Part shown: in pieces, positions 47,494 to 59,154 of the stretch
How the letters are laid out: each line of letters begins with the position of its first letter
How positions within the stretch are numbered: position 1 is the stretch's first letter
Assembly: GCA_963580455.1 (NCBI GenBank)
Contig: OY756963.1
Coordinates: forward strand, 20,231,555 to 20,295,554
DNA length: 64,000 nucleotides
DNA from: Euonymus europaeus
Taxonomy: Eukaryota > Streptophyta > Magnoliopsida > Celastrales > Celastraceae
Reading direction: 5' to 3'
The notes under the pieces: model-generated
Told to the model about the DNA's origin: nothing
Databases searched by the model: none
Seen by the model: only the letters and a program-made list of their open reading frames with translations
Program-made: the position numbers and the translations under genes

Positions 47494-50400
47494 TAGTGAG
47501 TGGATCAGTGAACCTACAAAACCTTATTTTTTTATTTTTTTTATAATTACATAACCTAATTAAAATTTCTATTTTACCTCATTTTTCAAAAACGTTAAAA
47601 ATGAGAGTCTCTCATTTACCTTCCAAGTTTAATACTCACAAACTTTGATTTTATGTGGAATAATAAATTAAACATATGAAGCACCCACATTGCCTATCGC
47701 TTGTGATACATATGCCAAGGGAAGTTATGTGAGTTTATAAAAAAAATGATATTATTTTAAGCGGTGTGAATTTATAAGAAAATTTATTATCTTGTTCATC
47801 TAAGAGTTTTTTTTAGGGGTCTAACTACCATTAAGTAAGACCAACTAGGAAGAAAAAAATTCGACGAATTCATTGTGTTCTCAAAAATCAAATAATCCGA
47901 AATGGAGAATGTGTTTGAGATTCACGACATTTATCACCAAGTTACTCTGTGTCATTCCATAATACATGAGCATTGCAGCAACTTGACTCCCATTTTTGGT
48001 TGAAAGTTCTAATAGATGAAGGTCTCCCTGCCAGAACTAGTGACACCTACAAGCACACCCCTCATTCAAGAAAGAAGAGGTTGGGAATGACAGAGAAGAA
48101 CGTTGGAGAGCATGAAAGATATATTTGAAAACTGTTTTACAGTACAACTTAATAAATAGTTCCAAAATAAAATTAATAACTTCTACGTACGTTGAATCAT
48201 GTCAATTGTCCAAAAGACTAGCTTAGTTGGTGTGGTTCTCGCCCCTAATTCACCTAGAATTCTATATTCTTAAATTATATCGAAATAAAGCTCCATTTTA
48301 CAAAATGATAATAATTCCTAACAATTTAACACACAGAATTATATCCTGGCATAATAGGCAAAGAAAACCACGCAAAGCCTCCCGCAGCATGGTAATAGAC
48401 TGACATATTACAAGAACTCTATGGTAGATGCATTGTTTTATGCACAGAAGCAACAGTTATGCCGCATATTTTTTCATGATAAGTTAACCTCGAAATAAAT
48501 GTATCAGAACAAATATTATTGAAGGGTTATAGCAATCAAATATACTTCAAATATACTTGATCTACTTTGTTTCTAGCAGTAGTTTCAGGGGTCTTAAATT
48601 TCATCCTACAGCATGAAAGAAATAAAAGAAAACCCGGAAATCGACCAAAAAACTGACTGATCGGTTTTAAAATTTAAAATTTATCATTGGTCATTTGTTG
48701 GTTACGGTTTGTGCACAAACCCACCATGTCAGTTACGCACTCAATAACCAACCGTCAACAGCCCCACACAGAGCGCAAGGCTTGTATTTAGAGAATTGCC
48801 AGTGGAACCAAGAAACCAATATATCACCGGCACTAACACAGTAAGGAACCAAATGAAGTAGAATCAAACATAAATTAAAAATAACCCACAAAACTAAATG
48901 CAGCATGGATGTTAAACTGCTGCTTAACCGTTACTTCTCTGTTCGATTCCAAAATTTTCTATATTCCTCAAGAGTGTGGTTTTCTTTTACCCAGTTCTAC
49001 TTCAATATATATCCATAACTGACAACAATAACAAATTTCATAGACATTGACAAGAGACATGATTTCACGAGGACAAAAAGAGACAAGATTAGCCATGATA
49101 TACAAAGACTTCTGAATAAGAATTAACTCACCACTGCACTGAAAAGAGAATATAATAGAAAGGCTTATAAATAAAAGCTAAATAAAAGTGATCAGATCAC
49201 CTACTACTATGACCATAACATCATTTGCATAAGACAAATCATTATAAATTATCTCTCTCTATAAAATCTCTCACCAAGCGAAGATTGTTTGTCTATTTGC
49301 CAAATATAAACCAAATAAACAAAAAGAGCTGGTCCTTGACATACATTTTTAATGAACATGTCATAAGAATTGAAAGCGTCCTTCCAAAAACAAAAGTAAG
49401 CCTACTGGCATATTATGACGAGAGAACACCTCAAACACATCATAAGATATGCCTTATATTGTGAAGAAACAGATGGGTCTAAGACACTAAAAGCCTAGTG
49501 ATATGTTTCTTCATGTTCAACTTGGGGTAGAAAGAGAAGTTAAAACAGTTGACAATGAAATGTTTTCATCTTATCGCCAGTGAAGTGAGCGAGCACATTT
49601 TTGACAGACAAAATCAGATTTCTTTTTTTTATGGGACTTAATAAGACTTAGGATAGCCGCAATAAGAAGAAAAGAATGTTGATTATGCAACAAGAGGGAA
49701 AGAATTAGCATCAGAACAAAGACATTGTACTCATTGCTTACTTGTATCTCATAAGCAAAACAGCCAACTAAAATTAATTAAATGAAATTTTGTAATTTTA
49801 TCAACCATAATCATACCTTTTCTGAAGCATGTCTACCTCAGTTCAACCACAGCAGCCAGATTTCAAAGAAGCAAAGAGATCCAGAGAGCAGGTAAATGAA
49901 CAATTGAGAACTCACACTAAACACATGAATATAGCGAATTGAACACTCAGCGGAAGCTAACTGAACAACAATTAACATATGCAAAATGCATGTCCAGGGT
50001 CCCTTTGATTAATAGCATATAGAGATCACATTGATGTGACAAACAAACAATACAAAATTTACAACCAAAGAAGTTAAATTTTATTGTTCCAACTTCTGCT
50101 CCAACACTCAGCAAAGGTATAAACTTTTCCGTTTATACAACAGAAACAAATGGGAATCGAACCCAGAAATCACCATCTTACCAGCATTTGTTTTTAGCTG
50201 AAAATCTTTCTTAAAAATCTTAACTGAAATATAATGTCCCATACAGTAAGCTTGACAATTAGATACATCATAAAAGACATACTACTGCTCTATAAAATCA
50301 AAGTTTTCAAATGTTTTATGCAGTGCACGATTCTAAGATAAATAACAAGTCCTTCGCATCAATTCCATTAAATGTTTAAATATGACGGGGAAACTAAAAT

Positions 50401-50845
50401 GGCCTAGGAGTAGGACCCTGCATCTTCATAATTCAGAAATAAGTCATTTATTTCTTTAGCAAGTGATGATCAGGAAATCATGTAAAACAACTGATCTTGC
50501 AAGAGTGTCTGATTTTCTCTGTCAGTTCACCCAGACACTGGTATATTTCATTGCTGTGAAGGTGGGAACTGTCTTCAGCATAGGAAGGTTGGACCTCATT
50601 CTTAACCACTATAACACCCGCATTAACACAAATCAAGCACAATCAAACATAAAACCAAAACAACCAGCAATAGTAAAATGCTGCATCGATATTAATATCT
50701 GGCAATAGCAAAAGCCTAGCGCAACAGCAACAAGGATGTTGCGTAAATTACATAAAAGTTTGGTATCGCACCCATCCTTAACATAGCAGTAATTGCAGAA
50801 ATGCATAAATCGTAAATCACAGATGTAAGAAGAGCATCAAACCCC
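47494..50845. other. 3.3-kb gene-free region
   Basis: AT-rich, with only short scattered frames. 48640-48765 contains paired GATCGGTTTTAA/AACCAACCG motifs and ends ACCGTCAACAGCCCC (48751-48765), the inverse of the hAT-like end at 15406. A small hAT remnant is likely. I see no other feature. Confidence 0.45.
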
Positions 50846-51427
50846 CTAATTCCCAGAAACAGCTTCTTTGGGTGAATCATCCACCGGAGCAGCTGGAACT
50901 TTCACATAACCAATCTTTTTAGGATTGTAGAGATCATCATCATCTGAGTTTTCGGCATCCAGAATCCTATGCTCGCTGCGGTGGAACATGAGAGACCATA
51001 CCAAGTACATGGTGGCCGAGGTGATAGCGCCACAGGCTACCCCGAGAAGAAGGGAGAAAACAACGCTCAGGATGTCCTTGCTAGGTTTGCGGAGAGAGCT
51101 GTAACCAAAAGATCCAAAGGAGTGCTCAACATCACGCTTCTCAACATCCACAGGAAACTGAGGGACGTCGGAAACGAATCTGGAGGGGAAAAAGACGATC
51201 TCCTCAAAATCAGCGGCGGGTTTGCGGTGAATCTCGATGATCTCGTCGGAGATCGTGAGGAAATGCGGGAGATCAAGATTTCGTGCGGGGATGGTGGTGG
51301 TGTAAGCGAAGAAGAAGGTCTTGCAGCCTGGCCTAGCAGTAGCCGACCCGATGACAGAGAATGCAACGATCACGAACAGAGTGAAGATTGCCGATGGTCG
51401 GAGGAGAAGCTTTGGAGTCAACGCCAT
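50846..51427 (-). CDS. Small membrane protein of unknown function
   Basis: Intronless, 193 residues from the Met at 51427. This start places the hydrophobic segment AIFTLFVIVAFSVIGSATA (residues 13-31) directly at the N-terminus as a signal peptide; the frame stays open for 38 more codons upstream, but that extension has no signal-like order. The mature part has about 85 residues outside, then one membrane segment at about 119-148 (ILSVVFSLLLGVACGAITSA...). The C-terminal tail is acidic then lysine-bearing (ENSDDDDLYNPKKIGYVKVP), predicted cytosolic. The topology is a type I single-pass membrane protein. I do not recognise a named family. The reading frame is intact. Confidence 0.8.
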   Translation of the reverse strand: MALTPKLLLRPSAIFTLFVIVAFSVIGSATARPGCKTFFFAYTTTIPARNLDLPHFLTISDEIIEIHRKPAADFEEIVFFPSRFVSDVPQFPVDVEKRDVEHSFGSFGYSSLRKPSKDILSVVFSLLLGVACGAITSATMYLVWSLMFHRSEHRILDAENSDDDDLYNPKKIGYVKVPAAPVDDSPKEAVSGN

Positions 51428-51683
51428 TGCCGTTTCTCTTGACGAAAACCTAGCCTCCAGAGACGATGAAATTAGGAAGATATTTTGTAGAGATCCAAAT
51501 GACTTAACGTATGGTACAATGAGATGCTGTACAGTTGGCACAAATAATGAGGCCCGGTGAAATTGGGGAGCCGTTGTAACTTTTTTAGAGCGGATTTCCC
51601 TGTATGGATATTTTTGGACATGAAAAAAATATATTTTTTATTTGAAAATTATGTACGCTATCATCGAATTATGGGATAAATAG

Positions 51684-51815
51684 TATTATTTGTGTCAAAT
51701 AAAAATTAAATTAACAGTGAAAATTAAGGTATAATGTTTTGAATATATATTTTAACGATTTAGAATTGTTGTATTTTTTTATAATTCATTTAATTTTTAT
51801 TTGACACAAATAATA
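51684..51815. repeat. Foldback element with 28-bp perfect inverted arms
   Basis: TATTATTTGTGTCAAATAAA... (51684-51711) is the exact reverse complement of 51788-51815, about 76 bp apart. The right arm and interior resemble 6040-6150. This is typical of a small MITE or foldback element. Confidence 0.8.
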
Positions 51816-52239
51816 TTCCGTTAAACTCGAAATGTCGATCAGAACACGTTCATAATTTTTAAATATAAATAAATAAATTATTTTGCCCTAAAGTTAGTAA
51901 ACTTTTCTTCTACTAATTCTCCCCTTCCAAATGAGTTTGGTATTTATAGGCAAAGGGATATATGAAATTTACTTGACTATAGATTATCGCTTTAATTGTT
52001 TATTAATTTGAATTTGATTTAACTTCATTTTAACTTGATTCTATTGCTATTAATTTAAAAGAATTGTTAGGAAATATTATCTTCTATTTATTTATTTTAA
52101 TATTTGATTTTTCTTTGTATTTATCTTGGTGTAATTAACATAATTTTATTTGTGTTGATTTATTTAATTAGGCTTATCTTAAATAAGTTTTATTTGAACT
52201 TTTAATTAAACTTAGACATCTTTTGATGCCAACACCGTC

Positions 52240-53611
52240 AAATGAAATCCGAGCTGTACAAAACTTTTGATCAAAGAGTTGATATGTTTCAACTTATTAA
52301 TCATCGATTTCACTGTATTTTTCAAGTCCGTATCTTTGAAGTTGTTCATCACGTTATTTTGCCAAGTGACGTGAACAATATATGTGATACGCATGTGGTT
52401 TTGGTCACCTATCGCGCATTGCTTGTTTGATAATTGATACTAACATGACGATTTGATAATACACACATTCCAAGTCAATCAAGAGCGACGTAGTATCATA
52501 GTCGATAAATAAACCGTTACCAATTATAGTCAATAGCATCGCACAATGGAAATAGGTGTCATATGCATCAACAACTAACAACTTCCCATAAAGGTGTGTG
52601 CCATCAACACTGATTAAAAGGACGACAACCTAAAATCTTGCAATTGAGTGTCTAAATTCCCAAAAGACTCGACCAAATGCAGCTGACCTATCTATGGCGT
52701 GTTTGTGCTCAAACTCGACAACATATCTGAGATTCAATGATTTCAAAGCCTCAAAAAACCTAGGCAGCAACTTATACGAAGTCTTAAATGTACCTAACAA
52801 CTTCTCTATTACCTTTTATTTTGCATTCAAAGCCTTAAAATATGAAACTAGATTCATTAATTGTGAGGTAGTAAAAGCCTGAATTACTGCCGCGCTAATC
52901 TTTAAATCAGCCATGACCATGTTAAGAACTTCATGGGCTAGGTACTCCGCAAAGCATTCAAGCATGTATGCAGCCCACGTTTGTAGTCTATCATTCAACA
53001 TTGCACGCAAATACTACCTTCAAATTCTGTTTTCACACGACTCAACTACACAATAGTGGAACTTTAACGTTATGTTTTGTACTAATGGTTGTTTTGTAAG
53101 TGCCAAGACTTCCCAACGTGCAAGAGCTCATTCTTGCTATGGAATATTTGTCTCACTCTTAAGCCATCATGTCCAACATAAAGGTTTAATTCTCAATCCC
53201 TACATGTAGCATCTTCAATTATACTAGCATCTCCAAACTTCAAAATTGGTGTATAATGTTACCCTCTACATATGCATAATCATGTTCATGAATCTCATCA
53301 TCATCATCATCTTTTGCTTTTTCACTTTTAGTAGCACCTATGTCTTATTTTTTCAGCACTTGAAAAAGTGTGTCAACATAAGCTTGCTAAATGTCATTCG
53401 TATTGCATATTTATGAAATCAAATTCAAGTTGACATCGAAGGATGCTTGCTAGCTTTCACATGCATAACCATTGCCATAACCAAGAACCTGGTTACCACT
53501 GGGGGAACTAGGATCTCGGTAAGCACTCCCAGAATCAAGTTGGCTATAATCAATCGGTGGAGCAAATTGAATATATTCATATTAATCTGAAAAGTTCCAT
53601 GAACCCGCCAT
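52240..53611 (-). mobile_element. Dead MULE (MuDR-like) transposase gene
   Basis: The minus strand starts MAGSWNFSD at 53611, with a stop right after. It continues with scattered pieces in MULE order: WAAYMLECFAEYLAHEVL (about 52970), then SYKLLPRFFEALKSLN, VVEFEHKH, AFGRVFWEFRHSIARF, stop, VVVLLISVDGTHLYGKLLVV (about 52775-52570), and AMRDRWPKPHAYHIYCSRHLA-like text in another frame (about 52430-52350). The SVDGTHLYGK block holds the first catalytic Asp of the MULE DDE core. Multiple stops and frameshifts; termini not located. Confidence 0.75.
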
Positions 53612-54877
53612 AGTACACACCTAATTTTTTAACAAATATTAAATTAACATTAAACACATATTAAACTATCATTAAACACATATTAAACTATCATTGAAAA
53701 AAAAAATTCTAAACTTCTATATTAAACAAATATGTTTAAAAGCTAACTAATTAAGTTACTCTACACACAAATCAAGTGAAAATAAAAAACATAAACATCG
53801 TGAGAAAAATCTTCTCAAAAAACCATACGAATTTCAACATCAAGAAATCACATTATTTCATGTTTTACGCTACAAACAACATGAAAGACAAAGTAACTTA
53901 CTCGAAAGCCTCAAATGCATGCACTGAGTTGTTGGATGGAGAAATTTATCTCAAAACTCAAGTAAAGAAATGTGATTATGTTCTAAAAAATGGTGTTAGA
54001 GTCTATTATAGTATTTAATCAGACTTTTGTTAATAACGTAATAAGTCACGATCTGTGTTTACGCTATTATCAACAATGTGATTAACTGCTATCTATATTA
54101 CGCTGTCAGCAACAACATAAATAATAAAAAATGTGAAAAAGAGAGTTATGATCTTGACAATAGTGTCATCAGCAAATACTCAAATAAACTCACGTTATTG
54201 ATAATCGTGTATATTGTCATTTTTGTAAAAAAAAAAATGATTGCTAAATCGCTAATTAAATTATTTTAAAAAATATTTTTCAAAAAAACTCTATTTATCC
54301 AACCAAAAAGAGACTCCTAAGTTGACGGGTTTTATGTTTAAAAAAAAAAAAAGGTTGACAGGTTTTATAATGGAAAAATTGGAGATAAGTCTCGTCCTCC
54401 CGCGTCTTTCTCCGTCTCTGCGACGTACACGGGGAATTCCAACCCTAATCCACATCCAAAGAAGAACAGTTGCAGTCCACTAACCAGGTATGTTTTTCTC
54501 CCGCTTTAATTTTGGACGAATTGCTTGCAGATCTTTGTTAGCATCGTACGATTCTGTCAGTTATCGCAAGGGACGATCCGTGAATGACATCGCCTGCAGT
54601 TTGCATGTTTCGCTGACATGAATACACGATACGCAACGTAATTAAGAATTTCCAATATGTATCGGACGATAGGTATGGGAGATAATTTTAGACATTGTTC
54701 CGCTTGAATGATCTGGAAGAACAACTAGGTTAAAACAAGATAAAATTTGTTCACAAAAACATTGCGTAGTTGTAAGCTTGGTACTGATTATTTTTCCTGA
54801 CATTGTTTCCACTTTGATCTGCTATTCCTTTCTTGATTCTTTGCAAACTACTGAATAACTGGGCTGTATCTGATATT

Positions 54878-54880
<3 letters not shown>

Positions 54881-54913
<33 letters not shown>
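54881..54913 (+). repeat. (TC)n microsatellite in the 5' leader of the next gene
   Basis: About 16 TC units roughly 70 bp before the ATG at 54982. Such CT tracts are common in plant 5' leaders. Confidence 0.9.
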
Positions 54914-54917
<4 letters not shown>

Positions 54918-54981
54918 GGAATTAGTGCTTAAACTGTGGATAGTGATACAGTCATACAGAAAAGCGTATAAGAAGAAAGAA

Positions 54982-56165
54982 ATGATTGGAGTTTCTCCGG
55001 TTGAGGAATGTGGGCGACGGCGTTTGCCACTATGGATGGTTGGAGTATCTGGTGCTGGTAAACTAAAACAGCCTGATAATGGAAATGCAAGCAACAATTC
55101 TCTAGAGGAACAACTTGCATCCAAAGCTTTACATCTTAAGGATGAAACTATTTCAGCTCAAAATGAGGCTGCCATGGATGGAAAATTAAGGGTTGAAAAA
55201 AGCTTGCATTCCCTTGCACGATGTGAAACGAAGAGAAGGAAAAGAGACTCATGTCGACAAGTTACAGAAACTGATAGAAAGGTTGGTCTGGTTCCTTCTA
55301 CTGACAAAAAACGTAAAAGACTAGGTAGGAAAATTCATGAATGTGCTCCTGGGAGAAAAGGAAATGCTATGTGCAATGGCTTCAGAGGCAGCAATGAAGT
55401 TGAATCTCAGAGTGATGATGATAAGGGGGAGCTCACAGCAGACGATTTATTAAGCATTGCTGAAGAGGTGAGTCGCACCATATCTAGCATTGAAAGAAAA
55501 TTAGGTGTCTTACTGAAGTATTATCTTTTTAAAAATATCAAATCCCATTATACTATACTGTATTCGTAGAATTTTTAAGGTTTCATATTACACATATGTT
55601 ATTAACAAATGGAGAGATTGATTCGCGGCTTATGCTGTGGAGTTTCTAACTCCGTTTCTTTGTACAGCTATCTAAATTATGACATTTGCAGAACCTGAGA
55701 ATTTATGATTCTAGAAAATGCCAAGTGACTATCTTCTGCATGCAGTATGTCAAAGCTGGAATTAACGTGGAGCAGCCAAAATCATCAAATATGGAACCTC
55801 AATCAGCTGCAGCTCTTTCTAGGAATGTGTCAAAGAGTTATGTCAATGGTTCTAATATAAGTAGATCAAGTACTGAAGAAGAAATAACCAACTCCTATTC
55901 AACTATGGATCAGTCAAGTAGACAAATAGTCCCTGATACTGGCAGAACTGGGGATCCTGCACAGGACATGCTAGACTTGTTTTTAGGTCCTTTGCTTAAG
56001 AAAACTCGAGAGGAGGAAAGAAATTCTGAAGTGACTTCAAAGGATATGATGTTCAACTATGATTTTCAAAAGGAGAGTCAGAATGATGTTTTTGCGGATG
56101 AAATGGCTCCTGTGATGAAGAAAAAGAGCAGTCTCAGGGATCAGGTCTCACATTTACTTGACTGA
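54982..56165 (+). CDS. Basic plant-specific protein, probably nuclear, unknown function
   Basis: Two exons, 54982-55467 and 55746-56165, join in phase 0 at GTGAGT and TGCAG to give 301 residues. The N-terminus (GRRRLPLWMVGVSGAGK) precedes strongly basic clusters that look like nuclear localisation signals (ETKRRKRDSC, DKKRKRLGRKIH). An acidic patch (SQSDDDKGELTADDLLSIAE) spans the splice, continuing YVKAGINVEQP. The C-terminus has an amphipathic block (AQDMLDLFLGPLLKKTREEE) and ends KKKSSLRDQVSHLLD. Met at 54982 is preferred over the open-frame Met at 54925 because the conserved-looking start follows it. A 5'-UTR exon probably ends at 54487 (CCAG|GTATGT). An alternative last exon near 61215 (CAG|GCAAAAAAG, 32 codons) could replace the last residues if GATCAG|GTCTCA were used as a donor. 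No named domain recognised. Confidence 0.75.
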
Positions 56166-59154
56166 GTAAAATATTGGTATCTGTTATATTTAGACTCATA
56201 TGCTACATGAAACCTGAATTGATATACGATATGCAATATTTTCATAATGTTTTATTTTATTTTATTAATCTTTGGTGGATTTGATAGCCTCTAGGAGCAA
56301 ATCTTTGACCTGCTTATCTTGGTCTGGCAGTAATATGTATGATATATATGTAATCACATATCTAATATGGTAATTGCATACAGAAATATCACGTTATTGA
56401 AAATAACAAGGACTCTATCTGCTTATGTAAAGAATTGATTTGTATATATTCTGTAAACAGAGCAATTCGAAAGGGCTGGATATACGCAAAATTGTTTGTT
56501 AGTACTACTATTTTGTTGCTGCTCTGGACTTTGTACTTTGGTGGGTGTTAAAGATGTTTAATCAACTGCAGACTCTGTTCCTTGCTGGAAGAGGAGGAAA
56601 TTGTTCTAAATATTGTATCATGCCTATAAGTTGTTTCTATTTAAATATTTTTTCCCCTCTTTGCTTAACTTTGGGAAATCCTAGCTCTTCTTTTGAGTAG
56701 AACTTTATTTCACTACTGACTACTGAGCATTTTAAACCTAATAAGGAAACCACAAAAAATGGCTAAGCATAAAATAGTGATGGAATATTGGCCGGCTCAT
56801 CATTGATGCTGGAAAAATGATAGACAACAATAAGGAAAATTGAAATAGGGATTTGAACGCATAGATTAAAAGAAGGGACATAGAATCGACTCAATGGTGT
56901 CTCTAGGTTTAGAAAATTTGTATTATGAATGAATAAAAGTTGTCTCTAATGAGAGATTACAATCCTTAAATAGAAATCATAAACCAAATCATTAATCACT
57001 CATAATTGGAAACAAATACTAAAACGAAATAAAACTACTCCTAATTAAAGAGATATTTGAGAAAAGACATTATTTGTTTAACAAGCAATAGACTTCCTAA
57101 AATACCATGATAAATAGTAATAAATAATTAATTTCTTTTTTCTAACTAACCTGAAAATTGCAATGATGGTCTTGCTTCTGAAACTTATATAATACCCTAT
57201 AATATTGTTCCAACAATAATACCAACTCAAATACCCTATAATATTGTCCCAACAATAATACTAACTCAAATAAATGATAAATGAGACCTAAACCCAACTG
57301 TAAAAGACCTAAACCCAACTGTAAAAGACCTAATCTTCCAAATTAACCATAATTCATAATCTCATGAACTTTGGATCTGCATCAATCAGTCTCCATTAAG
57401 GGAAAATAGGCGGAACATTTTTGAACTTGAAGGAGTACATTATGTTGATTATCTAGGCATTACTATTTTGTTTCTTGTTCAAAAAGCGATATGGTGTTAT
57501 TGTAATGTATTATTGTGTTCGTTTTATCCATAGTGGACCTCGTACTTATATAACCATGGTTTGCAAGCAAATTCCTGATTCGAGACCCTGGTGACTTAAG
57601 AGGATAAACTAATGATTTGTATATAAATTACGATGTTGACTTGAGGATGTGTTGTAGTTAATGGAATGTTTTTCTGGGGTTGGATATAGTTGAAATAACA
57701 ATGACCACTATGGACATGACCCTTGTTCTTTCTGCGATTTTGAGACCACCCTGGACTGCTACATTTATCATTTGATCATTGATTTCGGCAAAGCCTCCCC
57801 ATAATAACTTGATTGCTAAGTGGCTTTATAACATTTTATAGAATCCAATCTGTTATGCTATTTAAAGATTCTTCGTCTTTGTTTGCTGAGAGACCTCTTA
57901 CTGTCTTACTGTGTTGCTTAAAGAATTAAGGCTCATCCTGTGTTCGTGTTGTCCAAGTGCCTTGTATTGAGTTTGAAGATGCAGGTCTATCAGCATCATG
58001 TCTGATATAGGCAATTAAGGATTTTGTTTGTGATTGTGAGTATAGAAAAACCATGTAACTTGGTCATTGGAACTTCTGCTTGGTAGTTTGGGTTTTATAT
58101 ATGAATATTAGTCCGCTTGATTTGATGGGTAATTGATGTTCTTCAGAGCTTGACTTCATCTTTTTTCTGATAAGCATAAAGGACTTTATCTTTTTCTGAT
58201 AAGCAAAATAATTACAAAGTGTGCATTAACCTTATACTGAATCAGTGCAAAATATGTCTTTTGTTAAAATTATTGTTTATCTTAATTCTTAATGGCATAA
58301 GTGAGGGATTCTTCAATCATCAAGCTCTAATACATTTTTGTTTCATTTGGCTCCAAGGAATACACATCACACACACACATTACGTTGAAAGGTGCTTCTG
58401 TCTCTTCTGAAATAATGGTATTCTTATCTTGAAGAATAAGGGTTTGCTGAGGATCTATAATTCTATATTATATTTCTATATAATGTAACCGGTGTGCTTT
58501 TATTTCGTCATTTTCAGTTACCTTTTTAACATGTTCTGTCTTGACTAGGTGAGACTTTCTTATTTTCTGAAATCGTTAGTGTGTCCAATATGTTTGGTTC
58601 AGATCGCTATCGTGCACAGTATGTCCCAGACTCCCAGTAATTTGATGTTAGTCGTAATTTGATGTTAGTCTTTTAACTTTCAGCAATATATTCTCCTTTT
58701 ACACGACTGCTAGGTTTTTATTTTATGATGGATGTCTACTTCATATGCCTCTATCCAAACCCGACATCTGAGAGTTTGATATCTGATAGTTCCGTCTCAT
58801 GACATGTGCGTGCTTGTAACTTCTTTGATGAATAATAAATTATTTTTTGCATTAAAATACGTGGCCTGCTCAGAAAGAGCCCATGTTCACCTAGATATAA
58901 TTTATAAATTAATGTCTCTTTCAATACAAGCTATTTTATTGTTTTCATGTTGGTCTTTTAACTTTGAACTTCTATGTTTTCTCGTTTGATTATACAAATT
59001 GCAATGATATTTTTTTTATTGAAATATGCGATGCTGGCTGGAACTAGGATTTCTCCTATACAAAGCAACCTAGTCTTGATCAGAACACATGCCCTGTGCA
59101 TGAATGTGTTTTACTGAGCTTTCTACTGACTCCTTCCTGCAAAACACCTATAGT
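56166..59154. other. Intergenic, with short tandem repeats
   Basis: No gene supported. 57192-57270 has two 39-bp direct repeats (ATACCCTATAATATTGT...CAACAATAAT). 57285-57332 has 2.3 copies of a 21-bp unit (GACCTAAACCCAACTGTAAAA). The adjoining stretch 56880-57180 looks like decayed LTR sequence but has no diagnostic termini. Confidence 0.5.
57192..57332 (+). repeat. Two adjacent short tandem arrays (39 bp x2, 21 bp x2.3)
   Basis: Direct repeats of ATACCCTATAATATTGTYCC... at 57192 and 57231, then GACCTAAACCCAACTGTAAAA at 57285, 57306 and partly 57327. Non-coding. The CCCTATAATATTGT unit contains a small AT palindrome. Confidence 0.85.

Noticed and set aside
51321..51541. Upstream start (51541) for the membrane protein
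   Set aside because: The 38-residue extension would bury the signal peptide; the Met at 51427 places it at the N-terminus.
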